A DNA stretch of 64,000 nt from Wuchereria bancrofti (GCA_005281725.1 SSBO01000012.1:19171060-19235059), one strand, 5' to 3'. Shown: positions 11,498-24,861, numbered from the stretch's first letter. The notes: generated from the letters alone by a model not told the origin. Translations and numbers: made by a program.

Positions 11498-14400
11498 TCT
11501 TCCATCACACGACTGTTATTATCTTTCTCCTTTTAAATTCCAGTTATTTTAGCAAAATTTTGAACTTTAATTATTAAAATAATGAAATATGTGATTCTCG
11601 AATTATTCACTTAAATCTATATCAAATCAAATTATTTAACACTTTTCTAAGATCACTGCTTGAATGAAAAAAAAGAAGCGTACACTTTTATACATTAATG
11701 ATATTAGTCCATTAATAATTTTAAAATTTAAATTAATATGACATGAAACGAATAAAAGATTTAATGAAATTAAAATAAATATGTTATAAGTGTGAAGTAT
11801 TGAATAAAATCAAAAATTGCAAAAAATGATAAAATGTAAATACATCAAAATTTTACGAACAAATAGTGAAAGAACTGTAAAGTAGTTAGCTATTCTTTCG
11901 CCTTCCTTATTTTCTTCTTTTATTTGCATTTTTCTATTTTTTAATATTTATAAATTTTTTTCTTCTATTATTTGATAATAATTATTCTAACAATAAGATT
12001 AATCAATTGATAATGAAGAATGATAGTAGCTATAAAAAATGTTCATGGTTATCATAATGATAAGTAATGGTAAGGTTGGTTAAATGATAATAAGAAGTGA
12101 TAATGGCTACAAGAAATTCCAGTAGTTGTTGCAGTCATAAATAATGATAAGGTAAATTGGGTGATAATTGATTGACAATGCCTGCAAAAAATCCTCGCAG
12201 TTATTATAGTGATAAGTAATAATAAAAGTTAATTAAATAATAATGGAAATAGGTGATAGCTTGAAAAATAATACCAAATAGTTTTATAAGGATATACAAT
12301 GATAAAATTGTATGCATACGTAAGTGATAACGAGAACTGATAATGGCTGTAAATAACAGTAAATTAAAAAAAACTGAATTAAAAAAGCAAATAACCATTT
12401 GATTCAACAATATTTGCTTGAATTATAATTCAGCAAAAAAAAGTGCATGAAGAATGAAATGAAATAGAAATACAAATCAAAACAAAAAAAAAAAGATTTG
12501 TTTACCTATTTACTTAATTTATGTTAGCTGGTGATATCAGTTGTGTTTCTAGCTTATTAATTAATTATTCAAGCAATATTGATTATAATATATCAAAGAT
12601 TATGACGTAAACAATAATGATTACAAATAACAAATAATATTTTTCACTGGATGAATGTTTTCCCTTTTTGATCAAAAAATTTAGCTTATAATGAGAATTG
12701 AATGAAGTTGACAGCAAGTTGACAACTTCAAATAAAGATTTCTTTGGCATTCATTTTGAGCTATCCTTTTTCTATCTGTCAATTTCATTTATATTTTTAA
12801 TCAATTTATTTTATCTGTTCGCAATTATCAATACATTTCCCTGATGAATAGAAAAAATGAATGAATGTAAATTTATCAATTTAAGAAAAAAAAAATTTGT
12901 TTACTTGTTTAAAAATGATAGCATTTCTACGAAAAAAAAGCTTAATACCTCATTTATCTTTCCTTAGTATCTATCAATTTTATTAATTATTTTTTTCTCA
13001 ATACTTAATAGTTATTTTTCCCTAACATTTTTTTTTTTTGCAAAATTGTTTAACAACTTGAAATTAGTGTGACAAAAACAAAAAAAAAAGCATTTTATTT
13101 AAAAATTTTCCCCAATCATATTCATGTAGATTAAAAAAAAAAAGGAACTGAAATACTTTGCAATTCTTTCTGATTTTTTTCAAATAAGAAATTGAACAAT
13201 AATAACAAAAAAGTGTAATGTTAATTGCATTTGAAATTTCGAAATCTGAAATTTTTACAAAAATGAATTAAAATCCGAGTTGAAAAAGAAAAAAAGACAT
13301 CATTTGGGACAGAAAATAAAATAAAAAATAAAAAAGAAAGCGAAGTGTGTTATTCATTTCCCTCTTTCAGACCGATAAATTTATTCGGATAAAAAATCGT
13401 TTCAAATCCAAAGAACATTTTCAAAAAAAAAAAAAAATTAGACTTTTTCAGTTAATCATTTCATTTCATTTTATTAAACATGTAAGTTGGAAAAACTATA
13501 ATTAATACGTATTATCCAATTTTTTTATAATATATTTTGCATAAATAACTTGCGAGTTAAAAATGCGTAACATTTGATAGCTTTATTTTTGACTTTTAAT
13601 TAATTATTGTAGTTTTCACTTTGAGTTTTACTTTATTTTTTTTTTTTTCAATCTTTTGCTCGTTACAATCAGTTTACAAACGATGGAAATTCAATTCATT
13701 CAAGAAAAAAGGTTGATGTAATTTTAATGCCAAAATAAACAATGAAAGCAAGTATTTCAGAAAATGAAACTTGATAACGAATTATTTCCTATTATGCATT
13801 TACCACATATATATTTAAAAATGTTTGAATCATAAAAATTAAAATTGAAAATGACGTAAACACTTAAAAAAAGAGCTTCTATAAATAAATATTTGTGCAA
13901 ACATATTATAGTGCACATGAAAGAATTTTTTTCAAATTTAAAAGTTTTAAATCGTTACTAATGCAAAAAATTGTTTTAACATTAAAATTTTAATTGAAAA
14001 CAAATAAATAATATAATAAATGATAAAAAATGAAGCAATTAATCCAAAAAAATAACACAAAAATAGCAAAATTAATATTTTCAAATTTTAATTTTTTTCA
14101 AAAACGGACTTATTTCAGCTATTTTAATTTTCAATACAATTATTAAATAAATAAAATAAGTAGCAAAATGATGAAGTAATCAAAAATAGGAAAATATTGA
14201 TTTAAAATGACGAAAATAATTGCCAATATGCAGAGAATGGATAAAAATTCACACACTACTTACTACATTTGAATTTATCAATTCGAATAGAATAAAAATT
14301 AAGTAATCGTTAAAATATTCAAATGAAAATTAGAAAAAACACATTTTACACCCTACTTCTTGCATATACTCACAATCTACAATTATACATTATTGTATTT

Positions 14401-17124
14401 GTTAGCCGTATAATTTCATAGAATTTTTAAAATGTCATTGAAATGAAGATATTTATATTAAATAAAAAGAAAAAATGCAAAGAAGTGGAAGGGGAAGACA
14501 AAGAAGAATAAAATTTAGTAAAAAAATTGTATTTTACTTAAGCTAGTTATGATTCAAATATTAGCAGCTATTTAATTAACATTGATTTTTACATTTACAA
14601 TTATATTATCTTACAGATTGATAAAGTTTCAAAAAATTAAAAAAAATGCTTTAAATTGATTGTGAATTTAAATTTATTTAAAATAATATTTAAAAAAAAA
14701 AGAGAAAAAATGAGACAGTATAATATATTACGATTATAAAAGTTTCATAGAATTTTAGTATTTTATGAAATATTTTAATTAGGTATTATTAATGAATTTT
14801 TGTGCACCAAAAAAAGAAAAAAAGATGAAGTATTCAAAGTTTTTTTTCATCAGTAATTAGCAACGAGAAAAGAAGAGAATCGCTGACTATTTTAATTTTG
14901 TTTTGGTTAAATTTATGTTAATAGGTAATTAATTAAGCTTACACTTGTAAGAGTTCATGCTGAATTATAACTAAATGTAATTAATTTATTTTTTAAAAGA
15001 ATGCATATTTTGAAATTTATTAAGATAGAAATGCACAATAACAGCAAAGATATCCAACTGATAATAAATAGCGAAAATATTTCATTATATTTTAGAAATT
15101 AAACAAGTTCTAACTTTAAAGTAATATTTGTACCTTGAAAATTTTATGGTACCATAAATTCTGTTAAATTCTCAACTAATGAAAATAAATGTTAGCTGAA
15201 CTGATTTTACAATTGATATAAAAAGGAAATTATCTTTCATACAACAAAATATTATTGCATAATTTGCTGTTTGTATATTTAAGCATTTTAAAAGGAAATT
15301 GACGCTTCTATTATTACGCAAAGTACTTAAATAATGTATTGTGACATTTATAAACAATTTTAGTACTTTCCTTCATGCTAAAAATATATTACAAAAACAT
15401 ATCTATGATCGCGCGAAATACGCGTGAAACTTATATTAGATAATTAATATTTGCCATTTATGAAAAACAAATTAACAAATTCATCATCCTAACAAAATAT
15501 TGTTACGTAATATATTTACATATACACCGATGTGAAAATAAACATATCTGTGATAACATTAAACATCTATGAAACGTACGTATGCTGCAATTATGCGACA
15601 AAATAAATAAATAAATGATTATGCAAGAAAAAACTATCATTTAATTACATTAATGATAGCATTGAATTTCATTAATTTGATTAATTTGGACTTTATTAAT
15701 TTAATTAAAATGTTAATTTGATTAAATTGAATCTTATTAATTAAATTAGGACCTTTTATTAATTTAATTATTCGAGGTAAATCGAGGTTTATTCGTTTTT
15801 ATAAGAGAAGGAATATGTATAATTTGCTTCTTTTCTTCTCCTCAATAAATTATAAAATTTAAAACTGACAAATACAATTATTTAAGCATAATATAAAGAG
15901 AAATATAGCCGCAAGGATTGCTGCATTGATTTTCTTTTTTTTTTTTTTTTGCATATTTGTCACTTTTGCGATCTTTAATGTTAATCTTCACAGTGAGCTT
16001 AATTATTACTTGACTAGGCTTAATTTATATCAGTAAAATCGCAAATTCCCAGAGAGATAGGGAAAGAAAGAGAAAGAAGGAAGTGGTTGATAACAAAAGG
16101 CAAATTTTTTAATAGCGGACAATAAAGGGAGAGAAGAAATACAAAAGCAGAAAAAAAAATTCGCTCTTTTGCATTTCTTAATTTTGTTTTTTTCTCAGAA
16201 GCATTTGTATTTATTCTTGCAGAGAAATAAAAATAAGAAATAAAAAAGAAGAGCTAAATTAGATACTAATCAAATGGATAAATGAATTATATGTTAACAA
16301 CAATATTTGCAGCAATGGTAAAAAAGCAAAATAACAATCACGTACGTCATATAAACACATACGTGAAGTCTGTAAGTTTGCGATAGCCACGGACATCATA
16401 TCCACATATATGCGATATTTGTGAACATATAGCTAAGAACTGTCAAACTTGATTAACTTTGACAGTTAATTAATATTTTCTTTGTTTCTAATTTTTCAAA
16501 GAAAACGTTTGATACAAATTGTACTTTATTCATATAAATATTGTTACGTGTTGCTTTAAAATGAAATCTAACTTTCACATGATTATATTGCAAAGTAGTA
16601 ATAGTAATATGTTACAGTTCATAAGTTTAACTAATAACATTTTTGCATCATTAAGTTTAGGTATTACGTATAATCAACAAATTATTTAAACGTATGGATA
16701 GTGTACGTAATGAAATAATTTCGCTGTTGTAACAAATAAATTATATTAATTAAATACCTGAATGATAATTATAGTAGATTGAAGAGATCAGATAAAAATA
16801 GTTTAACCTAATGAAAGAGCATACTTAAGGTTTAACTTTAGCACTTTTATTTTTCTCAGTCAATTTCAGTTAATACATAGAAATAGCAGGGTAAATTACG
16901 AATTGAACACAATATTTTTTGCTTGTGTAAGCCCAAGTTTATAATAAGTATAACTTTATTAAAGACTATTTCATTCTATTTTATCTAATTTTGATTGAAT
17001 CTATCAAAAATGGTTAACTTTAAATTATCGTTCTAATAGTTTAAACACACACACACATACGTACGTACATTCAGATTTATGTATAAACAGAAAGTGAGAA
17101 GTTAAACTTTGTAAAAGTTCGATT
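11498..17124. other. gene-poor region upstream of the K+ channel
   Basis: About 5.6 kb holding no exon I can support on either strand. It should contain the channel promoter. The only structured part is the diverged 80-base tandem repeat at about 12022-12380. The rest is AT-rich with A/T homopolymers and short TTAATT-type runs, for example around 15650-15780. Confidence 0.5.
12022..12380. repeat. diverged tandem repeat, unit about 80 bases, 4 copies
   Basis: Four successive blocks share the same order of words: a GATAATGGCTACAAGAAAT-like start, then a GTAGTTGTTGCAGT-like piece, ATAATGATAAGTAA, and a GGT(A/T)AAWTGATAAT-like end. They start near 12022, 12103, 12178 and 12257, and a fifth stub (GGCTGTAAATAAC) sits near 12343. 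Copies differ by many substitutions and small indels, so it is an old array. Confidence 0.6.
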
Positions 17125-17394
17125 TTATTTCATGGTCACAAGGACGAAGCACAAAATAGCTCCAACAATCGAAAAAGAAAAAACAAAGAGAAAACTTTCA
17201 AATTTTTTTACAATAAGTTCTTGTTTTATTTCTTGAAATTGCTGTGTTTCAATTAAAGAAAATGAGGAAATATATTGAAATGACCTAATAGATGGAGAAA
17301 GTAAATTTTGATTACAATCCCGCCAAAACAAAGTATCATTTGGCGCTAATGAACTATCAGTAGTGAAACAATTATCTAACATATATGCATACAT
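17125..17394 (-). CDS. possible small tail-anchored protein, 89 residues
   Basis: A single open frame with an ATG start and a TAA stop. I do not recognise it. The first 65 residues are polar and mixed, with two Cys; the last 25 form one hydrophobic segment (FLFVFSFSIVGAILCFVLV) ending in TMK, as in a C-terminal membrane anchor. Composition is less A/T-biased than the flanks, which argues mildly for coding. It may be the last exon of a gene whose upstream exons I cannot see: the bases before the ATG read AATAG, a possible acceptor. A chance ORF remains possible. Confidence 0.3.
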   Translation of the reverse strand: MYAYMLDNCFTTDSSLAPNDTLFWRDCNQNLLSPSIRSFQYISSFSLIETQQFQEIKQELIVKKFESFLFVFSFSIVGAILCFVLVTMK

Positions 17395-20196
17395 CTATTG
17401 ATTTATCTCATTTAGAGAAAATTTTTCAGTTCAACAAATTGTCCTAGTAATTAAATTATCGAACAATTAGTTAGAGTATATTGAAATTGAATTGATCAGT
17501 GGTAGAGGTAATGATAGATATGTGAAAAGATAAGGAATTTTCAATTGAGTTAATTATTTCATCGTAGAAAATTGTTGATCAAAAATTTTTCCTTTTTTTT
17601 TATTTTGATAAATATGAAAAATTGCTGTTATTCCTAATTAATTACGGTATAATTTAAAAATATTTGGAATTAATCGAATTTAATCGAAGTTTCGAAAATG
17701 CTAAAATGTATGAAATAGAATAAAATAAATGAACGAACATACAAATTACATTGAATTCGTTTTAAATTGAACCAAATTAAATTAAAGAGTAAATTTTAGC
17801 TTTGCTGATAAGGTTTTAAGCAAAGTTTTGAGGTAGCAAGGAAACGAAGAAAAAGAGAGAGAGAGAGAAAAAAAGACAAGAAAATGAAAATGAAATGAAA
17901 AATGTTGGGAGTAAATCCTTCTCTTTTTTTTTCTTCCGTTTTTAGTTCATTTAACATTTGCCATCTTATCCTCATTTTCTCTTGTCTTTACCTTTTTTCT
18001 TTTTCCTTTTTATCCTTAATTTTTTTCTCTCTCAAAGGTAAAATGTAATTGGATCGATTGATATTTATAATATGCGTGCACACACACACACACTTATACG
18101 TGGAATTTTTTAATTACTTTTCACGTGAAGTATTTATTTCTTGTTCGGAAAGCATTTTAAATTGAAATGATTTGTAAAAAAAAAACAATTTTAATATTTT
18201 CTCTTCTTAAAAATAATGCAAGAAAATGAAAGAGAAAGAGAGAGAGAAAGAAAGAATAAAAGAAGGAACGAACGAATGTGTTAAGTGCGATAAAATGATT
18301 CACAGAAAGCCAAGAAACTATGCAAGCCTTAGGCTTTTAAATTTGCTTAAGGCATGCTAACTTACTGCTTACGTAAATGAATAATAACAGAATTTACCTC
18401 TCTATTGCCTATTTATTAGTACGAATGAAATTTAAAATTTCTCGCAAAACGACGAATAAAAAAATGAAATGCTTTAACATAAATATGGGAATGAAAAAGG
18501 AAGAAAAAACGAGTAAAAATTTATTTAAACTATTTATAGAAAAGAAATGGTTCAAATTTTATTGAAATTTAATAACTAATATAAATTCTTTTCGAGATTT
18601 TCAATTTATCACTTCGAATGTTAATAAATTTAGCAAAAAATTTATACATATTATATGGAAAATGTAATAATAGGTGCATTTTGTGAAATAACATCCACGG
18701 TGATTTTCGCGTAACTATCCGATGAAGTGTTTTTTTATATTGATAGAAAATAACGAAATTTATGTTTAAAACCATACACATCATATTACGATAACAAACG
18801 TAATGAATGAAATAATGGAAAATAATTATCTTATGATTATTTCACGGCTATAAGTGTAGTGATTGAGAAGATTAAAAATGAATTCTGAATAAGAGAAAAT
18901 GAGAAATCACAAAGTCAATTTCATTATGAATTAATGCCATTTGTCGCATTAACAGCACAACTTAATGTAGAAATCAAATAGCAGCTAATTCTTTCTAATT
19001 TGCTCTGCTTAGAATGAACAAAAATAAAATTTTTATGTCACTTTTTTTCTTGAATATTTTGATATGTTAAAATTCACATTTTAAATTTCAATTTTTGTTA
19101 AAAGTTATTTGTCTAAGAGAAAAAGTCTTCATTTCCTGTAAATAATTTTAGAGCATTTGCTTTATCGCTTTTTCGTCCTTAAATTTGATGTTAGTTATAA
19201 ATTACTACAAATAATCAGCAAAAATTATTTAATACAATAATAAACAGTTTCATAGCTAACATTTAACAACAAAGTAAATGGAAAATGCAATTTGAGACTA
19301 TGAATCTTAATTTTGAGATAATTTTATATTTCATTTTATATTTCACTTTAGTCCTTAATGAAGCATATTTCAACACATCAGAAAGATCAAGATGATATTA
19401 TTTATGATCATTTAAATAGCTTACATATTGAAGTTGTTCATTGCTATCCTAAAATTAGTTTTTTGTAATAAAACATAACTTTCAGTGAATTTTATTGAAA
19501 TATAAAATGCTCAAATATTAATCATCCAATAGCGTAATTCTCGAGAACTATTACTCCTTAATTTCATTAACTACGTTTGAAGATGACAAAAATATATTCA
19601 ACCGAACTTGAATACTTGGTTATCAACAATTTTGGTTGAAATTTCGATATTTAAAAGATTTCTTTGATTTTTTTTGGACTTAGAACATTTTACTTTAAGT
19701 ATTGCTTCGGCCATACCTCCATAAAGTTCGGTAATTTTTAAGGCAAATAGTTTTCAAGTTGTGATATTTGTATTTGTGACCATAGTTTTGCGATAGATTA
19801 TTTATATTAAACTTATAATGCATAATGTAAAGTAAGTTTTTTAGTATATGCTATAAAATTTACAGACAACAGTAATACAAATATATGCATACAAAGTGAT
19901 AATCGCGATGGTAAGTATATAATGATAAAAGTATATGGTTTTAAAAAGTTTGAACATAAAATATTCACATTTTTAATTGCTAATAACGACTGCAATACAT
20001 TTCTTCATGTGCTATAATAGCTTATTAGTTGGGCATATAGCATAAACCACAACAGCATATTACTTATCTTGCAGAGCTATTTGTGCTCACGTGTGTCACA
20101 CGTATGTCATACATGTAGCGTAAAGCGCTTAATAACAAATTTTGATAAACATTCATTTAACTACCGAACAAAACAAAATGCGACAAAGCATTTTTT
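17395..20196. other. non-coding stretch
   Basis: AT-rich spacer with GA-rich runs (about 17845-17885 and 18225-18265) and a short CA run near 18077-18092. No coding exon supported; the short ORFs here have no splice context or protein-like composition. Confidence 0.45.
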
Positions 20197-20460
20197 TCAT
20201 TTCAAACTTTCCAATAAATTTACTCTCGCACTATAACGCTGTATGATCTGAACAGATTCACGCCAAGCTAGCCTACCTACCGTTTCTTTGGAGAGTTTTG
20301 GGATCTTTGGTGCTCGATAGGTGGACGGATGATTGGGTGGGTACCCTCGTGGTGTTTGCTGATGCTGTGTAATGGTCGTCCCGGGATTTACTGGAAGTGA
20401 TGTGGTGTGTCTGTTGTCGAGATAACGTCTTAGTCTAATTGTATTAATGGTTTGTGGCAT
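20197..20460 (-). CDS. small unrecognised protein, 87 residues
   Basis: An intact ORF from ATG (20460) to TGA, visibly richer in G and C than the flanks. The protein is polar: a basic, Thr/Pro-rich N-terminal half (a stretch with NPGTTITQHQQTPRGYPPNH) and a more conserved-looking C-terminal half with KIPKLSKETVGRLAWRESVQ, then IIQRYSARVNLLESLK. No signal peptide or membrane segment. It lies about 500 bases head-to-head with the NADAR gene (ATG 20963), so a shared promoter is possible. It could also be an exon of a larger minus-strand gene with the ORF at 20665-20903. Function unknown. Confidence 0.45.
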   Translation of the reverse strand: MPQTINTIRLRRYLDNRHTTSLPVNPGTTITQHQQTPRGYPPNHPSTYRAPKIPKLSKETVGRLAWRESVQIIQRYSARVNLLESLK

Positions 20461-20903
20461 TAAATTTCAACATTAAGTCATCGAGTCTTGTCGCCCCGCA
20501 ATTCTACGATGAAATTTTTATTTCTTGTGTAACTTTGATTGCTTCACATTAGATATATTTCTATTATGTACAGCTTAAAAAGCAATACCGTTGCCTAGTT
20601 TTTTCTTACAGTGCAAGAAATCTCTCATATCGTCAACATCTTTGATTGATAGTAAGACAAGTAATGTTTACTTTCTTTTTCATGTTTTTTTCATGTTTTA
20701 TTTTTCTACATGGAATTTCCTCGATGTTTTCCACAAGTATTTGTTTCGAAACTGGTGTAATTTTCTTTTGCGTTTTCACCGTTCTGTTTTCTAAATGACT
20801 CCCAGTTTTCGGCTTACTTTTTTGTGTTTTGAAGTCGGCATATTCCAGCGCTTTTTTTGCGCTATGAAGTAAAAGTGTCGAGCTGTTCTTTAATGTAAAT
20901 TCA
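20448..20903 (-). CDS. possible two-exon minus-strand gene, unrecognised
   Basis: A protein-like open stretch at about 20903-20672 (Ser/Lys-rich, with ALEYADFKTQKSKPKTGSH) has no in-frame ATG at its start; an acceptor-like TTAAAG precedes it. A donor AAA|GTAAAC at about 20671 joins in phase to a stretch after CATCGTAG at 20505, which ends in a stop at about 20448 and overlaps the 87-residue ORF in another frame. The first exon would have to lie beneath the 5' part of the NADAR gene. No domain recognised. Either this or the 87-residue ORF may be spurious. Confidence 0.2.
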
Positions 20904-20962
20904 ACTAATTTCACTTATTTGTAGGGTCACTCAACGGGGAACGGTACACTATTTGGTTTGGG

Positions 20963-23469
20963 ATGAGCTTCGCCGGAGTCGGAACGCGAGGTAATAATCC
21001 ATATTTATTTTAAGAAGTTTTATTTCGTGAAGCAAAGAACTGAGACTTTTCTTAGTAGTCGTACAATTGTATTGCCTATCTCAAGTAATGTTTTTCGACA
21101 TCTGAAGTATTTTTCGTAGTGAGTTATTCAGAAGCAGATTTTGGTTAGCGTACGGGAAGTTGGAGTCCTTTTATATAAGACCAGAAAAAAAATGAATGGT
21201 GCAGTCGGTCATATTTATGGAAGAAGTGAGTATTTGCCCCAAACAGTTGAATGGGTCAAATCGGGCAGTTATTGTAAAGAACATCTGCATCATTGAGAAG
21301 GTTTCAAGAGGCTGGTTATTGCTGCCTCATTTAGGGTACGGAGATTTTACCGGTCTGGGAAATTTCAACAATTTTGAAAGCAGTGTTGATCATCAGCAAC
21401 CACCACACATTGCAATGGACGAAGGAGCTACCCCTCAGCCGCTTTCGGGCAACGGTCGTCGCTCGGGCAACAGCACTTATAACTTGCAGCAGGTAAGGGG
21501 AATGAAATTTGCATGTCGAATTTTTCCTTAAATTCAAGGAATTCTCTGCTGACGCTTATTGTAAAGATTGATTATGGCGTACAGTCGAATGTGTTGCATG
21601 AGGGCATCTCAATTGCAGGAAATTATTTGGATTAAGCAAGATTCGGCTCAGATTCGCAATGCTGTTGTTCTGCTGGAGAAGGAAAAGGATAACCTACGAC
21701 AAGCAGTTCGGAAACTCAAAGTCTGATTACTTTTCCAAGCTTTGTTAAACTTTTTTTCCAAATCCTCAAAAGAGGACTTGTCATACCCGTCTTTTAGATT
21801 TAATTTACGGTTTCCAAGGGGTGCATGTGAATACATAGTTTGCGTTTGTAGTTGTAAACGTTTATTATTGTTACGATTCCACTCCAATTTCGTAGTTAAT
21901 ACTGTGTCGTTTTTGGCTACGTCGAATTTCTGGGGTATCGTGGGGAGCGTTGTTCACAACGTTTTTCACATTCCAACTTCCGGATACACACTTCCATATG
22001 GTGATGAAATATTTTGGAATATTGTTGATTCCATGCTTCAGTTGGAAAACGCACGAGTGAAGCAGAAGGTAAAACGCATGCAGGAGACCATCAATGGGTT
22101 GAGTGGAGTATCAGCTGAAACGGATAATCTCAAAGTTGGGGCAACTGAGGCGGATTTGGATTATGACGATATTGGACGTGACTTCATTCTTGTGGGAGGT
22201 CTGCATTTTGTTTAGAATTTATCTCATTATGTTGTGTAAGTTGGAGAGCATTATATAAAAATTTTTTTTAAGTTCACAAATTCCATGTAAAAATTTATTT
22301 GCAGGTGCTCAGGATCCTCTTAGTTTGAGATTCGAAGTTTCCATCCGGGATGAGAGAGGCATCGAGCATAAATCAGCTGAGCGCTATTACTGGTAAATTT
22401 CGTTGGGTTAAAGTTTTTAAGTTTTTTCCTCTGAATAGTAAATTGTGTGGTGTTGCAGTTGTTGCTGATATGAAACGATGTGAAATTATCGTTTTTGCAA
22501 TATTGACTTTTAGGTACAAAATGGCCGAACATTTTGGGGACACAGAAACAATGGCAAAAATCCTGGATGCTCCTTCTACAATCAAAGCAGAGGAAGCAAT
22601 GAAGGACATTAAGGATTTCGATGAGGCGAAGTGGAATGAAGTAACTTACAATCCGTTATTTTCATCTCAATCTTATAAGATACATGAGATTGGTTTTGTG
22701 GAAATGTATTGGAAATTTATGAACATTCTGTATTATTTCTTATCAATCAATTCATTTTTCAGGTGAAAATGAATGTATGGGAAACTGGCCAACGTCTGAA
22801 GCTCGAGCAGACACGCTGGATTGCTAATTTGCTGGTTTATACCGGGAAAACATATATTGCTGTTGCTTCGCAAGACAAAGTACGCATTTTTGAAGAAACT
22901 TGTAGCAAAATTTTGAAGTTCCAGAATTTATTTACATCATACATTTTAAATTATTCAGGATATATAACTTCTTTTGTAGGTTTTCGGTACCGGTTGGCGT
23001 AAAAATCGTGATGAGGCAAATAAGCCAATTTTCTGGGATGGTGAGAATCAGGGCGGTAAAGCGCTTATGAGACTTCGTCAACAAATCAAAGAAACACACA
23101 CTTGGTCGGGCCCATATGAAGAGCAAGTAGGTTTTTGTTCGTATATATCCGTGTTAGTAAATTTGCAATGCAAATTTTACACATACTGCTAAGAATGACG
23201 TCCCATAGTATTAAGTTTATATGATTTCTTTTTAACGACAACTGTAGAAAAACTGTTTGTTTGCACATTGTGTAAGAACTGTTTTTTATATTCAGGAAAT
23301 AGAAAAGCGTTTCAATGAGTTGAAGAAGTACGTCTGGCGCCGTATTGACCCAGCACGTCGTCTCGGGATCCTGCGTGGGCGTGCGCGTGGCTTTGGACGC
23401 CGTGGTGGCTATGGCGGTCGTGGTTACGGTGCACCAAGCGCTGGTTTCCCACAGACAATTCGTCATTAA
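20963..23469 (+). CDS. NADAR-domain protein with coiled coil and RGG tail
   Basis: Nine exons join in phase: 20963-20990, 21335-21492, 21619-21720, 22042-22198, 22305-22392, 22514-22640, 22763-22879, 22980-23126 and 23296-23469, giving 365 residues. In order: a low-complexity N-terminus (1-62); a coiled coil (about 63-135, with LLEKEKDNLRQAVRKLK then LENARVKQKVKRMQE); a NADAR (YbiA-like) domain (about 155-310); a basic linker; and a tail with RGRARGFGRRGGYGGRGYG. NADAR enzymes cleave N-glycosidic bonds, known from riboflavin intermediates and from removal of ADP-ribose from guanine. Kept here are the Glu of SAERYY, the Trp of KWNEVK, the Asp of SQDK and the Asn of GENQGGKALMRLR; the usual FSNF motif near the domain start is not recognisable. 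A TTTGTAG acceptor-like site at 20925 could be a spliced-leader site. The start is the only ATG in phase with exon 2. Confidence 0.88.
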
Positions 23470-23706
23470 TCCAGCCGTTTAGGAGAAGAATTTGGCTTTG
23501 GGTTATCGGACAACTAGTGGTGTTTTAAAAGTGCTGATTTATTTCTGCGTCACTATTGTACTATTTGCACAACATAATAATAATTGATAATTATTTCCAA
23601 TGACGCTCTTCTTCTCGCGACTTCTTATTTTTTCTTTCTTCGCCCCGTTGATTTTTGCACCGCTTTGTCGGCGATTTATTCTTCTTTCATCCACAACAAT
23701 GCATTT

Positions 23707-23745
<39 letters not shown>

Positions 23746-24861
23746 AACTAGAGCACCTGTTTCTTCATCATTTATTATCATCATCAAGTTGATGATTGTA
23801 TTGGTAATCTTCCTGCTACTAAATTATTCCATTTTATGTGATTGATTTTTGGCTTTCTCCATCGGTTTAAAATTTCTTAAAAATTTTCTTAGAAGCTTTT
23901 TTTTCAAATTTTTTAAAAGCTAAAATTTTAGAAGGAATTTTTTTATGTAACTTCGTTTTTTAAGTTATTTCTTTTCTAGAACTCTATTCGGAAATTTTCA
24001 TGCATTTCCGACGTAGCGGTCGTTTCTTTAATTTCACATTTTTTGCCTGTTACGGTTTTTTGATTAACCTTTCAAAATTTTATGTTTGCGGTTTATGGAA
24101 GATGAGTTTTAACCATTTTGTGTGCTGTTTCTGGTTATTTCTCTGTGGAACTGGAAAAAAACAAAGCAGTATTTTCATATTGATGTGTGTTATCTTCAGG
24201 TAAAGCAAGATTTATGCAGGCATCGTGGATTGCAGTGAAAAAGTTTAAAGTATGGCTGAGTTTTTTAAAAGTTATGCCGCAGCATATTATGTTTGTTAAA
24301 AGGATTTTTTTAGTAATAAATTGTTCTTTTTAGTATACTTGTTATGCATGACAGGTTACTACGAAATTAGGAAAAAATAGATGTTTGTGATATGGTAGAT
24401 TCAAGTTTTACGAATGGTTGAAGTTGTCCTGTAGTGGATGCGACTGGGCACTTCTCGGTTGGTGCTTTCAGGAATAAGACGTTTTTTAGCACCGTGGAAA
24501 CACTTTCAAATAGTTTCAGTATGTTTCAAATTAATATTATAGCAGTGAGGTAGGTGATAGGCATTTGCAGGACAAACAACCATATGTTCATTCTTCTTTG
24601 CGTTAAGTTGATGAAGGAGGTTTTCGTTTTGTATTTCATATGATGCAAATCTATCCTACCCATGTTTAATCTTATATATAGTTAAGCTTTCAAATGATTC
24701 CCATGTTTGTTCATTTTATTAGCTTTATAAGTAAAATTAAAATTTTATTTCCCATTTGTCACACGTAATATCATTATATAAAGTAAAATATCATCATGGT
24801 ATATCAACATTATCAGTGATGTGTGCATAAAAATGATAAAAATAATGAAAAGAAAGGGAGT
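23470..24861. other. 3' flank of the NADAR gene, no further gene
   Basis: Tail-to-tail region between the NADAR gene and the kinase gene. It holds the likely 3' UTR, a T homopolymer and AT-rich spacer. No exon or RNA gene supported. Confidence 0.5.
23709..23744. repeat. T homopolymer, 36 bases
   Basis: An uninterrupted run of T about 240 bases after the NADAR stop codon. On the minus strand it is a poly(A) run, but no retroelement body or target duplication is seen next to it. Length may be unreliable in the assembly. Confidence 0.8.

Noticed and set aside
15400..15430. A GC-rich short palindrome-like stretch (GATCGCGCGAAATACGCG) as a regulatory site
   Set aside because: Isolated, no nearby gene, and the arms are too short to tell from chance.
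21742..22041. An open stretch upstream of NADAR exon 4 as additional coding sequence
   Set aside because: Only the acceptor at 22041 (CTTCAG) matches the phase of the previous exon, and it continues the coiled coil without a break.
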